Origin: Tepidiforma thermophila
Lineage (GTDB): Bacteria; Chloroflexota; Dehalococcoidia; Tepidiformales; Tepidiformaceae
Assembly: GCF_002563855.1 (NCBI RefSeq)
Contig: NZ_PDJQ01000001.1
Location: 2,046,001-2,110,000 of the forward strand
Reading direction: 5' to 3'
DNA: 64,000 nt
Under the pieces are notes generated by a model. It saw only the letters and a program-made list of their open reading frames with translations, was not told the origin of the DNA and ran no database searches. Within the stretch, counting starts at the first letter, position 1; every line of letters starts with the position of its first letter. Below are positions 7,686-16,776 of the stretch, piece by piece. The translations under genes and the position numbers were made by a program.

Positions 7686-9521
7686 TCAGCGCCGGCCGAA
7701 CTGCCGCTCGATGGCCTCGGTGCCGAGCAGGACGAGCGTGGGGCGGCCGTGGGGGCAGGTCCGGGGCGTGGCCGTCGCGGCGAGGTCTTCGAGGAGCCGG
7801 CGCATCTCCTCGGTTGAAAGCGCCATGCCGGCCCGGACACTGGAGTGGCAGGCGACCGTCGCCGCCGCCCGGCCGAATCCCGCGGGCACGCGCTCATCCC
7901 GTTCGATCGCCTCGAGGACGCTCACGACCGCCGCAACGGGGTCATCGGCCCGGAAGCCGACAGGAACCTGGCGGAGGAGGAGCACGCCTTCGCCGAACGG
8001 TTCGAGCACAAGACCCAGCGCCCGGAGGTCGGCCTCACTCGCTGCCGCCACGGCAGCCAGGGCGGCACCGGTTTCGATGAGAAGCGGCTCGAGCAGCGGC
8101 TGCACGGCGGGCGCGCCAGCCGCAGCGCGCTGCGCGAGCAGGCGGTCGTACACGACCCGCTCGTGGGCGGCGTGCTGGTCGACGAGGTACATGCCATCAG
8201 GGCCTTCGGCCACGATGTACGTCGCGTTGAGCTGGCCAACAACCCGTAGCAGCGGAAGGACATCGCGGTGGGAGTGGGCTGTCGGCCCCGCCGCGGGCGG
8301 GACAGGGGGCTGCATGACCCGGGAGAGGGCGAGCACCCCCTGGGTCGGCACCGGGCCGCGCAGCGCCACGGGTGGCTCGCCCGGCGGGACGGCCGCCCGG
8401 GGAGCAGGAGGCTGCGTTCCTGGAAGGGGCGCTCGGACGTCGGCGACGTCAGCGGGCAGGCTGGCGGTAGGCGCGGCCGGTTCGTGCCCGGGGACTACCC
8501 AGGTCACCGGAGCAGCAGCTTCGAGCGCGGCCCGCACCGCGTGGCGCAGGGCCCGGGCGACCCTGCGCTCGTCGCGGAAGCGGACCTCCGCCTTAGCAGG
8601 GTGGACGTTGACATCGACGTCGTCTTCGGGGAGCCGGAGATGGAGCGCAGCCAAAGGGAACCGGCCAACCGGCAGCTGCGACTGGTACGCCTCGACAACC
8701 GCGAACAGAAGCGGGCGGCTCTGAACCCAGCGGCCATTGACGAAGACGGATATGCCACCCCGGTTCCCGCGGTGGATGGACGGCGGCGCTGCAAGGCCGG
8801 TTACGGCAACCCCACCGTCGCAGTCGTCGACCTCAAGGACCTGCCGAGCTATCTCTGCGCCGTACACGGCCGCAAAAGCGTGCCGCATGTCGTCATCCCC
8901 GCTCGTCGCCAGGATTCGGCGCCCGCTGTTCACGACCTGGAAGGCGATGCCGGGGTAGGCAAGCGCGTAATGCATCGCGAGGGTCGTAATGGCGCGTGCT
9001 TCGGCTGCCGGGGAGCCGAGGAATTTTCGCCGGGCCGGGACGCGGGCGAAGAGGTCCCGGACGGTGATAGTCGTCCCCTCGGGGGCGGGACGGGCCATCC
9101 GGCGGACCGGCCGGCCATTGACAAGCGCGAGGAAGACGCCGACCGGCTCGCCCCGCGCCCGGGTCAGCACCTCGACGTCGGCTGCGGCGGCGATTGAGGG
9201 TAGCGCCTCGCCGCGGAACCCAAGGGTGTGGACGCGATGCAGGTCCTCGATTGAGGCGATTTTTGAGGTGGCGTGTCGCTCAAAGGCGAGTTCGACATCG
9301 CCGGGCGGGATGCCGCGGCCGTCGTCAGAGACCTCGATTCGCGAAAGGCCGCCGTCGTCGAAGGCGAGGCTGATGCGGGTGGCGCCGGCGTCGATGGCGT
9401 TGTCGAGGAGTTCGCGGACAACCGAGACCGGGCGCTCGACGACCTCGCCCGCAGCGATGCGGGCAGCGACTTCCGGCGGAAGGACACGGATGGCCGGCAC
9501 CGGGGGCGGGCTGAGGGTCAT
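7686..9521 (-). CDS. mutL: DNA mismatch repair protein MutL
   Basis: MutL couples mismatch recognition by MutS to strand incision. The 611-residue protein has the GHKL ATPase motifs ELLDNAIDAGAT, DDGRGIPPGDVELAFERHATSKI and TLGFRGEALPSI, then a proline-rich linker (about residues 345-430) and a C-terminal dimerisation/endonuclease domain. The metal-binding motif reads DQHAAHERVVYD, with Asp replacing the final Glu of the usual motif. The ACHSSVRAG and CPHGRPT endonuclease-associated motifs are kept, so it is probably an incising MutL. The ATG overlaps the mutS stop by 4 bp. Confidence 0.96.
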   Translation of the reverse strand: MTLSPPPVPAIRVLPPEVAARIAAGEVVERPVSVVRELLDNAIDAGATRISLAFDDGGLSRIEVSDDGRGIPPGDVELAFERHATSKIASIEDLHRVHTLGFRGEALPSIAAAADVEVLTRARGEPVGVFLALVNGRPVRRMARPAPEGTTITVRDLFARVPARRKFLGSPAAEARAITTLAMHYALAYPGIAFQVVNSGRRILATSGDDDMRHAFAAVYGAEIARQVLEVDDCDGGVAVTGLAAPPSIHRGNRGGISVFVNGRWVQSRPLLFAVVEAYQSQLPVGRFPLAALHLRLPEDDVDVNVHPAKAEVRFRDERRVARALRHAVRAALEAAAPVTWVVPGHEPAAPTASLPADVADVRAPLPGTQPPAPRAAVPPGEPPVALRGPVPTQGVLALSRVMQPPVPPAAGPTAHSHRDVLPLLRVVGQLNATYIVAEGPDGMYLVDQHAAHERVVYDRLLAQRAAAGAPAVQPLLEPLLIETGAALAAVAAASEADLRALGLVLEPFGEGVLLLRQVPVGFRADDPVAAVVSVLEAIERDERVPAGFGRAAATVACHSSVRAGMALSTEEMRRLLEDLAATATPRTCPHGRPTLVLLGTEAIERQFGRR

Positions 9522-12079
9522 CGCGGCACCCGCTGCTGGAGGACCATGGCGCGCAGCTCGTACAGCTTCTGGATCGCCTCGATGGGCGTCATGCCGTCGA
9601 CATCGAGGGCAGCGAGCGCCTCTTCGACGGGCGAGGGCCCACCAAAGAGCGGCGGCTGGAACGCCGGCTCCGGGGCCGAGCCGTTGCGAGAATGAACAGC
9701 GCCGCTGTGCCCGTGCGCCGCCCGCTCGGCTTCGAGCTCAGCGAGGAGGTGTTCGGCGCGAGCGACGACGGCGCGGGGCAGGCCGGCGAGCCGGGCCACG
9801 TGAATGCCGTAGCTCCGGTCAGCCGGGCCGGGCACCACCCGGTGCTCAAAGACAATATCGGCGCCCTCTTCACGAACGGCGACGTGGGCATTGCGGACGC
9901 GGGGGAGGATGCCTTCGAGGGCGGTGAGCTCGTGGTAGTGGGTGGCAAAGAGGGTGCGGGCGGCGCCCTCCCTGCGGTTGTGGAGGAACTCGATGACAGC
10001 CCGCGCGATCGCCATGCCGTCGTAGGTGCTGGTGCCGCGGCCCACTTCATCGAGGATGACGAGCGACTGCGGGGTGGCGCGGTGGAGAATCTGCGCCGTT
10101 TCGACCATTTCGACCATAAAGGTCGACTGTCCGGCGGCGAGGTCGTCGTGGGCGCCGATGCGGCTGAAGATCCGGTCGAAGAGCGGGAGCCGGGCCTCGG
10201 CGGCCGGAACGAACGAACCGGCCTGCGCCATCAGGGCGATGAGCGCAACCTGCCGAAGGAAGGTCGACTTGCCGCTCATGTTGGGGCCGGTGACCACGAG
10301 GATCTGCGTTTCGCCGTCAAGTACGCAGTCGTTGGGCACGAAACGGCCCGGGCCGACCGCGGCCTCGACCACCGGGTGGCGGCCGCCGCGGATCGCGAGG
10401 TCGCCCCCGGTGAAGACAGGCCTGGTGTACCCGCGGTCGGCAGCCGTCTCGCCGAGGGCAAAGACGAGGTCGATAAGGGCCACGGCATCGGCCACGCCCT
10501 GCAGCACCGCGAGCCCCGCGGCGAGGGTCTCGAGGAGGCTAGCAAACGCCTGGCGCTCGAGTTCAACGAGGCGCTCCCGGGCGCCGACCAGCCGGGCTTC
10601 GTGCTCCTTCAGCTCCTCGGTCACGTACCGCTCGGCGCCGACCAGGGTCTGGCGGCGCTGGTAGTGGGGCGGGACGAGCGCCGCGTTGGCAGCACTCACT
10701 TCGATGTAGTAGCCGAAGACCTTGTTGTGGCCGACCTTCAGCGACTTGATGCCCGTGCGCTCCCGCTCGAGCCGCTCGAGACCGAGGAGGAAGCTCCGCG
10801 CATCGCGCGTGAGCGCGTGGAGCGAGTCAATCTCCGGGCTGAACCCTTGCCGGATGACGCCCCCGTCGTCGAAGGAGGAGGGCGGGTCTTCGGCGAGGGC
10901 TGCGTCGAGGGTGGCAAGCGGCTCGGCGGCCGCGGCAAGCTGGCGGAGCGCACCCTCGAGGAGGGGAGGCAAAGCGTCCGGAGCAAGCAGCGCGCCAAGG
11001 TCGAGCACCGCCCGCAGTCCATCCCGCAGCGAGGCGAGGTCTTTCGGCGTTGCGGTGCGGGCCCCGACGCGGCCGGCGAGCCGGGCGAGGTCGGGGATGG
11101 AGCGAAGGACTGAGCGGACCCGCTCGCGTTCGATCGGGTGGGCGGCGGCCCAGCCGACGGCATCGTGGCGTTCAGCGAGGCGCGCCGGGTCACGCAGAGG
11201 GTGGGCAAGCCAGTGGCGCAGGAGGCGGGTGCCCATGGCCGTTCGGCACTGGTCGATCACGGACAGAAGCGAAGATGCCCGCCCGGGAGCAGGGAAGACG
11301 TCCAGGTTGCGCAGGGTACGCTCGTCCACGAGCAGTTCATCGGCGGAAGACTCGGCACGGATCCGCTGAAGGCTGCCGAGCGCAGCCGGGAACGTTTCGC
11401 GCAGGTAGGACAGAAGATGCGCGAGCGCCGCGGCCGCGGCCGGCCCGGGGACGAGCGCCTCGCGCGCGTGCTCACCGAACTGCTCGGCGAGGGCCGCATC
11501 GACGGCCATGTCACTCAGCAGCGGGCGGAGCACGACCGGCACGGCAGCGCCGGCGGCGTCTTCGAGGTCCTCGACCAGGAGCTCCGCGACCGGCGACCGG
11601 CCGATTTCGACGACGGCGGTGTCACCCTGCACGAGACGGATCTCGCCAGTGGTGACATCGGCCAGGGCGAGGGCAGCATCGCGCCCGCGACGGACAAGCG
11701 CCCCGAGGTAGTTGGCCCGACCAGCCTCAAGCGAGGCATCGGATGTGACCGTACCGGCAGTGACGATCCGGACGACGTCGCGGGGGACCAGCCCCTTCAC
11801 CTCTGACGGGTCGGCAAGCTGTTCGCAGATAGCGACCCGGTACCCCCGGGCCACGAGCTTCGCGACGTGCTGGTCGATGGCGTGGTATGGAACGCCGGCG
11901 AGCGGGACGCGGAGGTCCTTGCCCATTGGCTTCGAGGTGAGGGTGATCTGGAGCTCCTGGGCGACGAGCTTCGCATCGTCGTCGAACGTCTCGTAGAAAT
12001 CGCCGAGACGAAAGAAGAGGATGGTGCCCGGGTAACGCTTGCGGAGGTCGAGATACTGCTGCCGGATGGGCGTCGACAC
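9518..12079 (-). CDS. mutS: DNA mismatch repair protein MutS
   Basis: MutS recognises base mismatches. The 853-residue length is normal. The N-terminal mismatch-binding domain contains GTILFFRLGDFYETFDDDA with the Phe-x-Glu mismatch-contact motif. The C-terminal ATPase has the Walker A segment VTGPNMSGKSTFLRQ (about residues 597-611) and Walker B LVILDEVGRGTSTYDG. The start is GTG at 12079. It forms a coupled mutS-mutL operon with a 4-bp overlap. No MutH is expected in this type of system. Confidence 0.96.
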   Translation of the reverse strand: MSTPIRQQYLDLRKRYPGTILFFRLGDFYETFDDDAKLVAQELQITLTSKPMGKDLRVPLAGVPYHAIDQHVAKLVARGYRVAICEQLADPSEVKGLVPRDVVRIVTAGTVTSDASLEAGRANYLGALVRRGRDAALALADVTTGEIRLVQGDTAVVEIGRSPVAELLVEDLEDAAGAAVPVVLRPLLSDMAVDAALAEQFGEHAREALVPGPAAAAALAHLLSYLRETFPAALGSLQRIRAESSADELLVDERTLRNLDVFPAPGRASSLLSVIDQCRTAMGTRLLRHWLAHPLRDPARLAERHDAVGWAAAHPIERERVRSVLRSIPDLARLAGRVGARTATPKDLASLRDGLRAVLDLGALLAPDALPPLLEGALRQLAAAAEPLATLDAALAEDPPSSFDDGGVIRQGFSPEIDSLHALTRDARSFLLGLERLERERTGIKSLKVGHNKVFGYYIEVSAANAALVPPHYQRRQTLVGAERYVTEELKEHEARLVGARERLVELERQAFASLLETLAAGLAVLQGVADAVALIDLVFALGETAADRGYTRPVFTGGDLAIRGGRHPVVEAAVGPGRFVPNDCVLDGETQILVVTGPNMSGKSTFLRQVALIALMAQAGSFVPAAEARLPLFDRIFSRIGAHDDLAAGQSTFMVEMVETAQILHRATPQSLVILDEVGRGTSTYDGMAIARAVIEFLHNRREGAARTLFATHYHELTALEGILPRVRNAHVAVREEGADIVFEHRVVPGPADRSYGIHVARLAGLPRAVVARAEHLLAELEAERAAHGHSGAVHSRNGSAPEPAFQPPLFGGPSPVEEALAALDVDGMTPIEAIQKLYELRAMVLQQRVPR

Positions 12080-12146
12080 GGGGCGAGGCTCCGGCCCCGC
12101 ACGGGGGCACGGCCATTGTAGCGCGGGCGAACGGATGTGCGCCGGC

Positions 12147-13880
12147 TCAGTCGGCCGCGGCGGCGACCGGTGCAGCAGTCTTGCGCGCCCAGCGCCCTGG
12201 CATCAGCCCCTTGCAGACGCCAGCGCGGCAGACCTTATCGACGATGTGCTCTTCGTACTCGTCGCGGAACGTTTTGAGCGAAGTCTTGATACTGGTCATC
12301 GCGAACTGGCCGTGGAGGCAGTTCGACCAGACGAGCGTGCCGATCAGCCGTTCGAAGTTCTCGAGGTCGGCGTCGCGGCCGCCGCCGGCCTGGATGCGGC
12401 GGAGAATCTCGACCGCGCGCTGGGTACCGCCGTGGCAGGTGGTGCAGCGGCCGCAGCTTTCGTCTTCGCAGAAGCCGAGGAAGAACAGGCAGAGGTCGAC
12501 GATGCAGGCCGACTGGTCGAAGAAGACGACGCCGCCGGAACCGAGGAACATGCCGCGCTCACGGTACGGGTCGAGCGTGAGGGGCAGGTCGATATCGGAA
12601 GCCGGGAGCACGCCGGAGAGCGGGCCCCCGGGCTGGAAGCCCTTGAGCGGGAGGTCCCCGCTGAGGCCGCCGGCGTACTGCTCGAGCAGGGTGCGGACCT
12701 TCGGCCCGAAAGGGATTTCGATGCAGCCGGCCTGTTTGACGTGCCCGGAGAAGGTGAACATCTTGGTGCCCTTCTCCTTGACGTCGGAGACCGAACTCCA
12801 CCACCGGGCGCCGTGCCGGAGAATGAGGGGCGCGTTGGCGTACGACTCGACGTTGTTGACGTTCGTCGGCTTGTTCCAGAGGCCGGCCTGCGCCGGGAAG
12901 GGCGGCTTGATGCGCGGCATGCCGCGGTAGCTGTCGATGGAGTTGATGAGGCCGGTCTCCTCGCCGCAGACGTACGAACCGGCGCCGAGGAAGACGATCA
13001 GGTCGAAATTTTTGCCGGTGCCGAGAATGTCTTTCCCGAGAAGCCCCCGCTCATACGCCTGGGCCACGGCCTTCTGCATCCGTTCGAAGGCGAGCGGGTA
13101 TTCGTAACGGATGTAGATGTAGCCTTCGTCGGCGTGGGAGGCGAGGGCGGCGATGAGCATGCCTTCGATGACGAGATGCGGGTCGCCCTCGAGGAGGATG
13201 CGGTTGACCCAGGCGCCGGGGTCGCCTTCGTCAGCGTTGCAGACGAGATAGCGCGGCGAGGCCGTGGCGTTCCGGAGGAAGTCCCACTTCCGCCCGGTGG
13301 GGAAACCGCCGCCGCCGCGGCCGCCAAGCCCGGAATCGAGCACCTCCTTGATGATCGCTTCGGGCTCCATCTCGAGCGCTTTGCCGAACCCTTCGTAGCC
13401 GCCGTGGGCGAGGTAGTGGTCGATGTTCTCGGGGTCGGTCCGCCCGAGGTTCGCCATCAGGCGGCGCACCTGCCCTTTCATGAAGGGATGGTCCTCGAGG
13501 AGCGGGATTTCGGGCGTGGCGTTGCCTTCGATGACGCCGATGGCGAGTTCGGGGAGGTCGCGCCCGGCGGCGATAGCGGCGATCAAATCGTCGACCCGGT
13601 CGGGGGTGATATTTCCGTAGAGCACCGCGTGGGTCCCGGCGGCGGAGCGCACCGTGACGCACGGCTCCATCCAGCAGAAGCCCCAGGAGCCGGTGATGCC
13701 CACATCGGCGTCGATTTTTCGGCTGGCGGCTGCCTCGCGGAGGCGCGCGAGCGTTTCTTCGGCGCCCCGGGCGATGGACGAGGTGTCGAGTGTGACGCGG
13801 ACCCGGACGCGGCCGGACGCCTGCTCAGCGTTCCAGGCGGCCTTCGCAGTGTCGATGAGCTTTTGCAGGCGCGCGTTCAT
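12147..13880 (-). CDS. nuoF: NuoF-type NADH-binding diaphorase subunit
   Basis: This 577-residue protein is the NADH/FMN subunit of complex I or a related soluble diaphorase. It has an N-terminal thioredoxin-like ferredoxin domain (about residues 1-120), the NADH/FMN segment SGLGGRGGGGFPTGRKW, and the 4Fe-4S motif SCGRCTTCHGGT with a later cysteine in SNCLHGQF. The C-terminus has an added pair in KVCRAGVCKGLM, as in NADP-reducing hydrogenase HndC-like proteins. The ATG overlaps nuoE by 4 bp. Since nuoA-C-D are 11 kb away, membership of complex I rather than another NADH-linked complex is not certain. Confidence 0.88.
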   Translation of the reverse strand: MNARLQKLIDTAKAAWNAEQASGRVRVRVTLDTSSIARGAEETLARLREAAASRKIDADVGITGSWGFCWMEPCVTVRSAAGTHAVLYGNITPDRVDDLIAAIAAGRDLPELAIGVIEGNATPEIPLLEDHPFMKGQVRRLMANLGRTDPENIDHYLAHGGYEGFGKALEMEPEAIIKEVLDSGLGGRGGGGFPTGRKWDFLRNATASPRYLVCNADEGDPGAWVNRILLEGDPHLVIEGMLIAALASHADEGYIYIRYEYPLAFERMQKAVAQAYERGLLGKDILGTGKNFDLIVFLGAGSYVCGEETGLINSIDSYRGMPRIKPPFPAQAGLWNKPTNVNNVESYANAPLILRHGARWWSSVSDVKEKGTKMFTFSGHVKQAGCIEIPFGPKVRTLLEQYAGGLSGDLPLKGFQPGGPLSGVLPASDIDLPLTLDPYRERGMFLGSGGVVFFDQSACIVDLCLFFLGFCEDESCGRCTTCHGGTQRAVEILRRIQAGGGRDADLENFERLIGTLVWSNCLHGQFAMTSIKTSLKTFRDEYEEHIVDKVCRAGVCKGLMPGRWARKTAAPVAAAAD

Positions 13881-14350
13881 TCCCCATCCCTCAGCGAGCG
13901 AATGATGTCCCGGGCGGATTCGGGCGTCAGGTTGCCGCGGACGCGCCCGTTGACCCAGATCTGGGGCGCTTCGTGGCAGGTGCCGTTGCACTGCCCGACA
14001 TGGAGACCGAACCGGTGGTCGGGCGTCTGTTCGTCGAGGCCGATGCCGAGTTCCTCCTGGATGGCTTCGCGAATCGCTTCACCGCCGCGGAGCCTGCACG
14101 CTGGTCCGCAGCACCAGGCAATCTCATACCTGGCCGGAGGGTGGAGCCGGAAGTCGCTGTAGAAGGTAACGGCTCCATAGATGAGCGCGGGGGTGGTGTT
14201 CAGCTGGCGAGCGATGACCTCGATCGCGGCGCGCGGGACCCAGCCGTAGGTGCGCTGGACTTTGTGCAGTGCGGGCAGGACGTGCCCGCGACCGGGCTGG
14301 AATTCGGCGACGAGCTCCCGGAGCTCCTGCAAACCGGGTTCAGCGGCCAT
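13877..14350 (-). CDS. nuoE: NuoE-type 2Fe-2S thioredoxin-like subunit
   Basis: This 157-residue protein is the 24-kDa 2Fe-2S subunit that pairs with NuoF. Four cluster cysteines are visible as WCCGPACRLRG and VGQCNGTCHEAP, and the N-terminal region GRGHVLPALHKVQRTYGWVP is characteristic. The spacing of the first pair is slightly atypical, with a double cysteine. It is the first gene of a two-gene coupled unit with nuoF and passes electrons from NADH. Confidence 0.9.
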   Translation of the reverse strand: MAAEPGLQELRELVAEFQPGRGHVLPALHKVQRTYGWVPRAAIEVIARQLNTTPALIYGAVTFYSDFRLHPPARYEIAWCCGPACRLRGGEAIREAIQEELGIGLDEQTPDHRFGLHVGQCNGTCHEAPQIWVNGRVRGNLTPESARDIIRSLRDGE

Positions 14351-14422
14351 CGACCGGACCTCTCGCTTGTGAAATTCGGTGCAACTGTAGCAGACAGGGG
14401 GCTAATCGGCGCGTGAGCCGGG

Positions 14423-15757
14423 TCAGATGCCCGCCCCGCGAGCCCCTTCGGCGCGGGTGTGGTCCTCGTGAATGAGGCGAGCCGCCTTCTCGCCGAGGAG
14501 GAGGCTGTAGTTCTGGCCGCGGTCCTCGGGGTAGACCTGCGTGGTGTTCGAAAGGTAGAGACCGGCGATGCCCGTGTGCATGTCCGGTATGGAGCGGGAG
14601 TAGTGGGTCGTGATGACCGGCTGGCCGCCCGGGTCCTTGAAGAACCATTTCTCCCGGACCCAGGAGGGGTCGAACGCCGGGTTGAGGCGGCGGATCCCGT
14701 CGAGGTAGTGGGCGAAGACGGCGTCCGCGTCCATTTGGAGGACAGGGTGGTCGGGCGCAGTGTAATTGGAAAGGTAGACGACGTGATTGCCGCCGTACCG
14801 CTCGGGAGGCATGAAGTTGGTGTGCTCGATGCAGGCGACGAACGGCAGGTCATCGCCGATGGAGAGCCAGTAGTAGGGCGTCAGCGGCCGGTCGAGCGCG
14901 AGCACGAGACAGGTTGCCCACTGGTACCGGACACGTTCGAGCACGGCGCGGTAACCGGGCGGGAGCCCGGGGGCGATCTTCAGCGCGATGACATTTGGGA
15001 CAGTCAGGAGGACCGCGTCGAACGAGTGGAACGTGCCGGCGGCCCGGAGGCCGGTCACCCGGCCACCGTCGCTGACGACGGTCTCGACGGGGGTCCGGAG
15101 GTAGATGGCGACGCCCTGCGCCTCGAGCCGGTCGGCCAGCGCGCGGTAGTACCGTTTGAACGAGCCCTCGAGGTAGCCGAGCACCTCTTTTGAGGAGCCG
15201 CCCCTCCGGGAGGCGAAGCGGAGGTAGATTTTGTTCCAGAGCCAGACCATCCCGACCTGGTCGGCCTGGTCGGCGAACTTCCCCTTGAGCAGCGGTCCCC
15301 AGAAGGCATCGAACGCCTTTTGGCCAACCGCACGGAGCATCCATTCGCGGGCAGTGACGGCCTCGTACCGCTGAACGCCGTCGGCCCGGCGCCGCAGCCA
15401 GAGCGCGGCCAGCCCGAGGCGGATGCGGCTGGTGAGGGGAATGGCCGTGAAGCGGAGGAGGTCGAGCGGCGTGACGAACGGGTACATCCGGCCCCGGACG
15501 AAATGGGCGTTGCGCGGCTCAATCCAGCGGAGGTACTGGCCGAGACCGAGCTCCTCGATGTAGCGGATGACCGTCGTGTCGCTGGTGAAGATGTGGTGGT
15601 AGAAGCACTCGAGCTCTTCGCCGCCAACGGGAAAGGTGACGACCTGCCCGCCGACTTCCTCGCGGCCTTCAAAGAGGACGACCTCGTGGCCGAGGTCGCG
15701 GAGAACGCGGGCGGCGGCGAGGCCCGCGACCCCGGCGCCGACGATGCCAACCCTCAC
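14423..15757 (-). CDS. NAD(P)/FAD-dependent oxidoreductase (protoporphyrinogen-oxidase/amine-oxidase fold)
   Basis: This 444-residue flavoprotein begins with the dinucleotide-binding motif VGIVGAGVAGLAAARVLRDLGHEVVLFEGREEVGGQ and ends with the FAD-contact segment GLYLSNTTQVYPEDRGQNYSLLLGEKAA. The middle resembles amine-oxidase/UDP-galactopyranose-mutase-like flavoenzymes, but the substrate is not readable. The start is GTG at 15757, overlapping the upstream flippase-like gene by 4 bp. It is the last gene of a five-gene membrane-glycan operon, which suggests a role in modifying a lipid-linked glycan, its lipid carrier or an isoprenoid. That role is inference from context. Confidence 0.8.
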   Translation of the reverse strand: MRVGIVGAGVAGLAAARVLRDLGHEVVLFEGREEVGGQVVTFPVGGEELECFYHHIFTSDTTVIRYIEELGLGQYLRWIEPRNAHFVRGRMYPFVTPLDLLRFTAIPLTSRIRLGLAALWLRRRADGVQRYEAVTAREWMLRAVGQKAFDAFWGPLLKGKFADQADQVGMVWLWNKIYLRFASRRGGSSKEVLGYLEGSFKRYYRALADRLEAQGVAIYLRTPVETVVSDGGRVTGLRAAGTFHSFDAVLLTVPNVIALKIAPGLPPGYRAVLERVRYQWATCLVLALDRPLTPYYWLSIGDDLPFVACIEHTNFMPPERYGGNHVVYLSNYTAPDHPVLQMDADAVFAHYLDGIRRLNPAFDPSWVREKWFFKDPGGQPVITTHYSRSIPDMHTGIAGLYLSNTTQVYPEDRGQNYSLLLGEKAARLIHEDHTRAEGARGAGI

Positions 15758-16776
15758 GGCACCACCCCCTGCTCCTCGACCTCGACCCGGGTGATCCTGC
15801 GGAACGAGACGCCGAAGCTCCAGAGGAGAATCAGCCCGAGCACGGTCGTCGGGATGAGGATGACACCGTGGGCGACGACCGAGTACGCCGAAGCGACCGC
15901 GGGGTCGACGCTGGCTGCAACGAGTACCAGCTTGGCCGCCCATTCGAACGGGCCTGTACCGCCGAAAAAGGTGGGGATGATGATCGCGAGGTTGGCGGCC
16001 GCGAGCAGAAGGCAGTAGTGGGCGAAGCTGACGTCCATATCGAAGCCACGGCCAATCACCGCGTAGGCGCCGGCCTCGATGGTCCATGCCAGCCCGGAGA
16101 ATGCTGCAACGAGGAGGAGCGGTGCTGGCCGGTGGACCGAACGGAGACTGCGCACGAGATTTTCGGCCACGGATTCGAAGTGCGGCTCGAAGCGGCCGGG
16201 CAGCCAGCGCAGGAGGTAGTGAATGACCCGGTGCGCGCGCTCTTCGCGCAGGGTCAGGAGGTAGAACCCGACTACGGCAGCCAGGAAGAGGATGGTGGAC
16301 GCGACCGCAATCGCCCGCAATCGGCCATCTTCAAAGCCGACAAGCGCGCCGGCGATGAGCAGCATGAGGACCAGTGTACAGCCATCGAACAGCCGCTCGA
16401 CGGCGATGGTGCCGAAGGTGCCCATCTTCGAGACACGCTCACGGTCGCCGAGGACGTAGGCGCGGACGACCTCGCCGGCGCGCGCCGGGAGGAGGTTGTT
16501 CGCCATATACCCGATGATGGCGTACGGGAAGAGCCGGGCGGGGCTCATTGGGGCGACAGGCCGCATGAGCACCGACCAGCGGATGCACCGGGCGACGATC
16601 GCGATGAACAGGACGGCCGTCCCGGGGATGAGCCAGCGGTAATCTGCGTCGCCGAGGGCACCGGCCAGCTCCCGGGGATGGGTGGCGCGGAGGAACAGCG
16701 CGATGAGGATTGCGCTGACGGCAAGGCTGACCCAGAAGCGGAGGGAGCGGACCACGTGCGGCCTTTCGGGGGTCAA
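15754..16776 (-). CDS. Lysylphosphatidylglycerol-synthase-TM / flippase-like integral membrane protein
   Basis: This protein of about 340 residues has seven to eight membrane helices and the UPF0104/LPG-synthase transmembrane domain pattern, including YMANNLLPARAGEVVRAYVLG and FFGGTGPFEWAA. Stand-alone members of this family lack the cytoplasmic aminoacyl-transferase domain and are often annotated as flippases near glycosyltransferases. The longest frame starts at a TTG overlapping the upstream stop by 4 bp. A GTG at 16755 with AAAGG six bases upstream is a credible alternative. Its operon position suggests lipid or lipid-glycan translocation. Confidence 0.82.
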   Translation of the reverse strand: MTPERPHVVRSLRFWVSLAVSAILIALFLRATHPRELAGALGDADYRWLIPGTAVLFIAIVARCIRWSVLMRPVAPMSPARLFPYAIIGYMANNLLPARAGEVVRAYVLGDRERVSKMGTFGTIAVERLFDGCTLVLMLLIAGALVGFEDGRLRAIAVASTILFLAAVVGFYLLTLREERAHRVIHYLLRWLPGRFEPHFESVAENLVRSLRSVHRPAPLLLVAAFSGLAWTIEAGAYAVIGRGFDMDVSFAHYCLLLAAANLAIIIPTFFGGTGPFEWAAKLVLVAASVDPAVASAYSVVAHGVILIPTTVLGLILLWSFGVSFRRITRVEVEEQGVVP

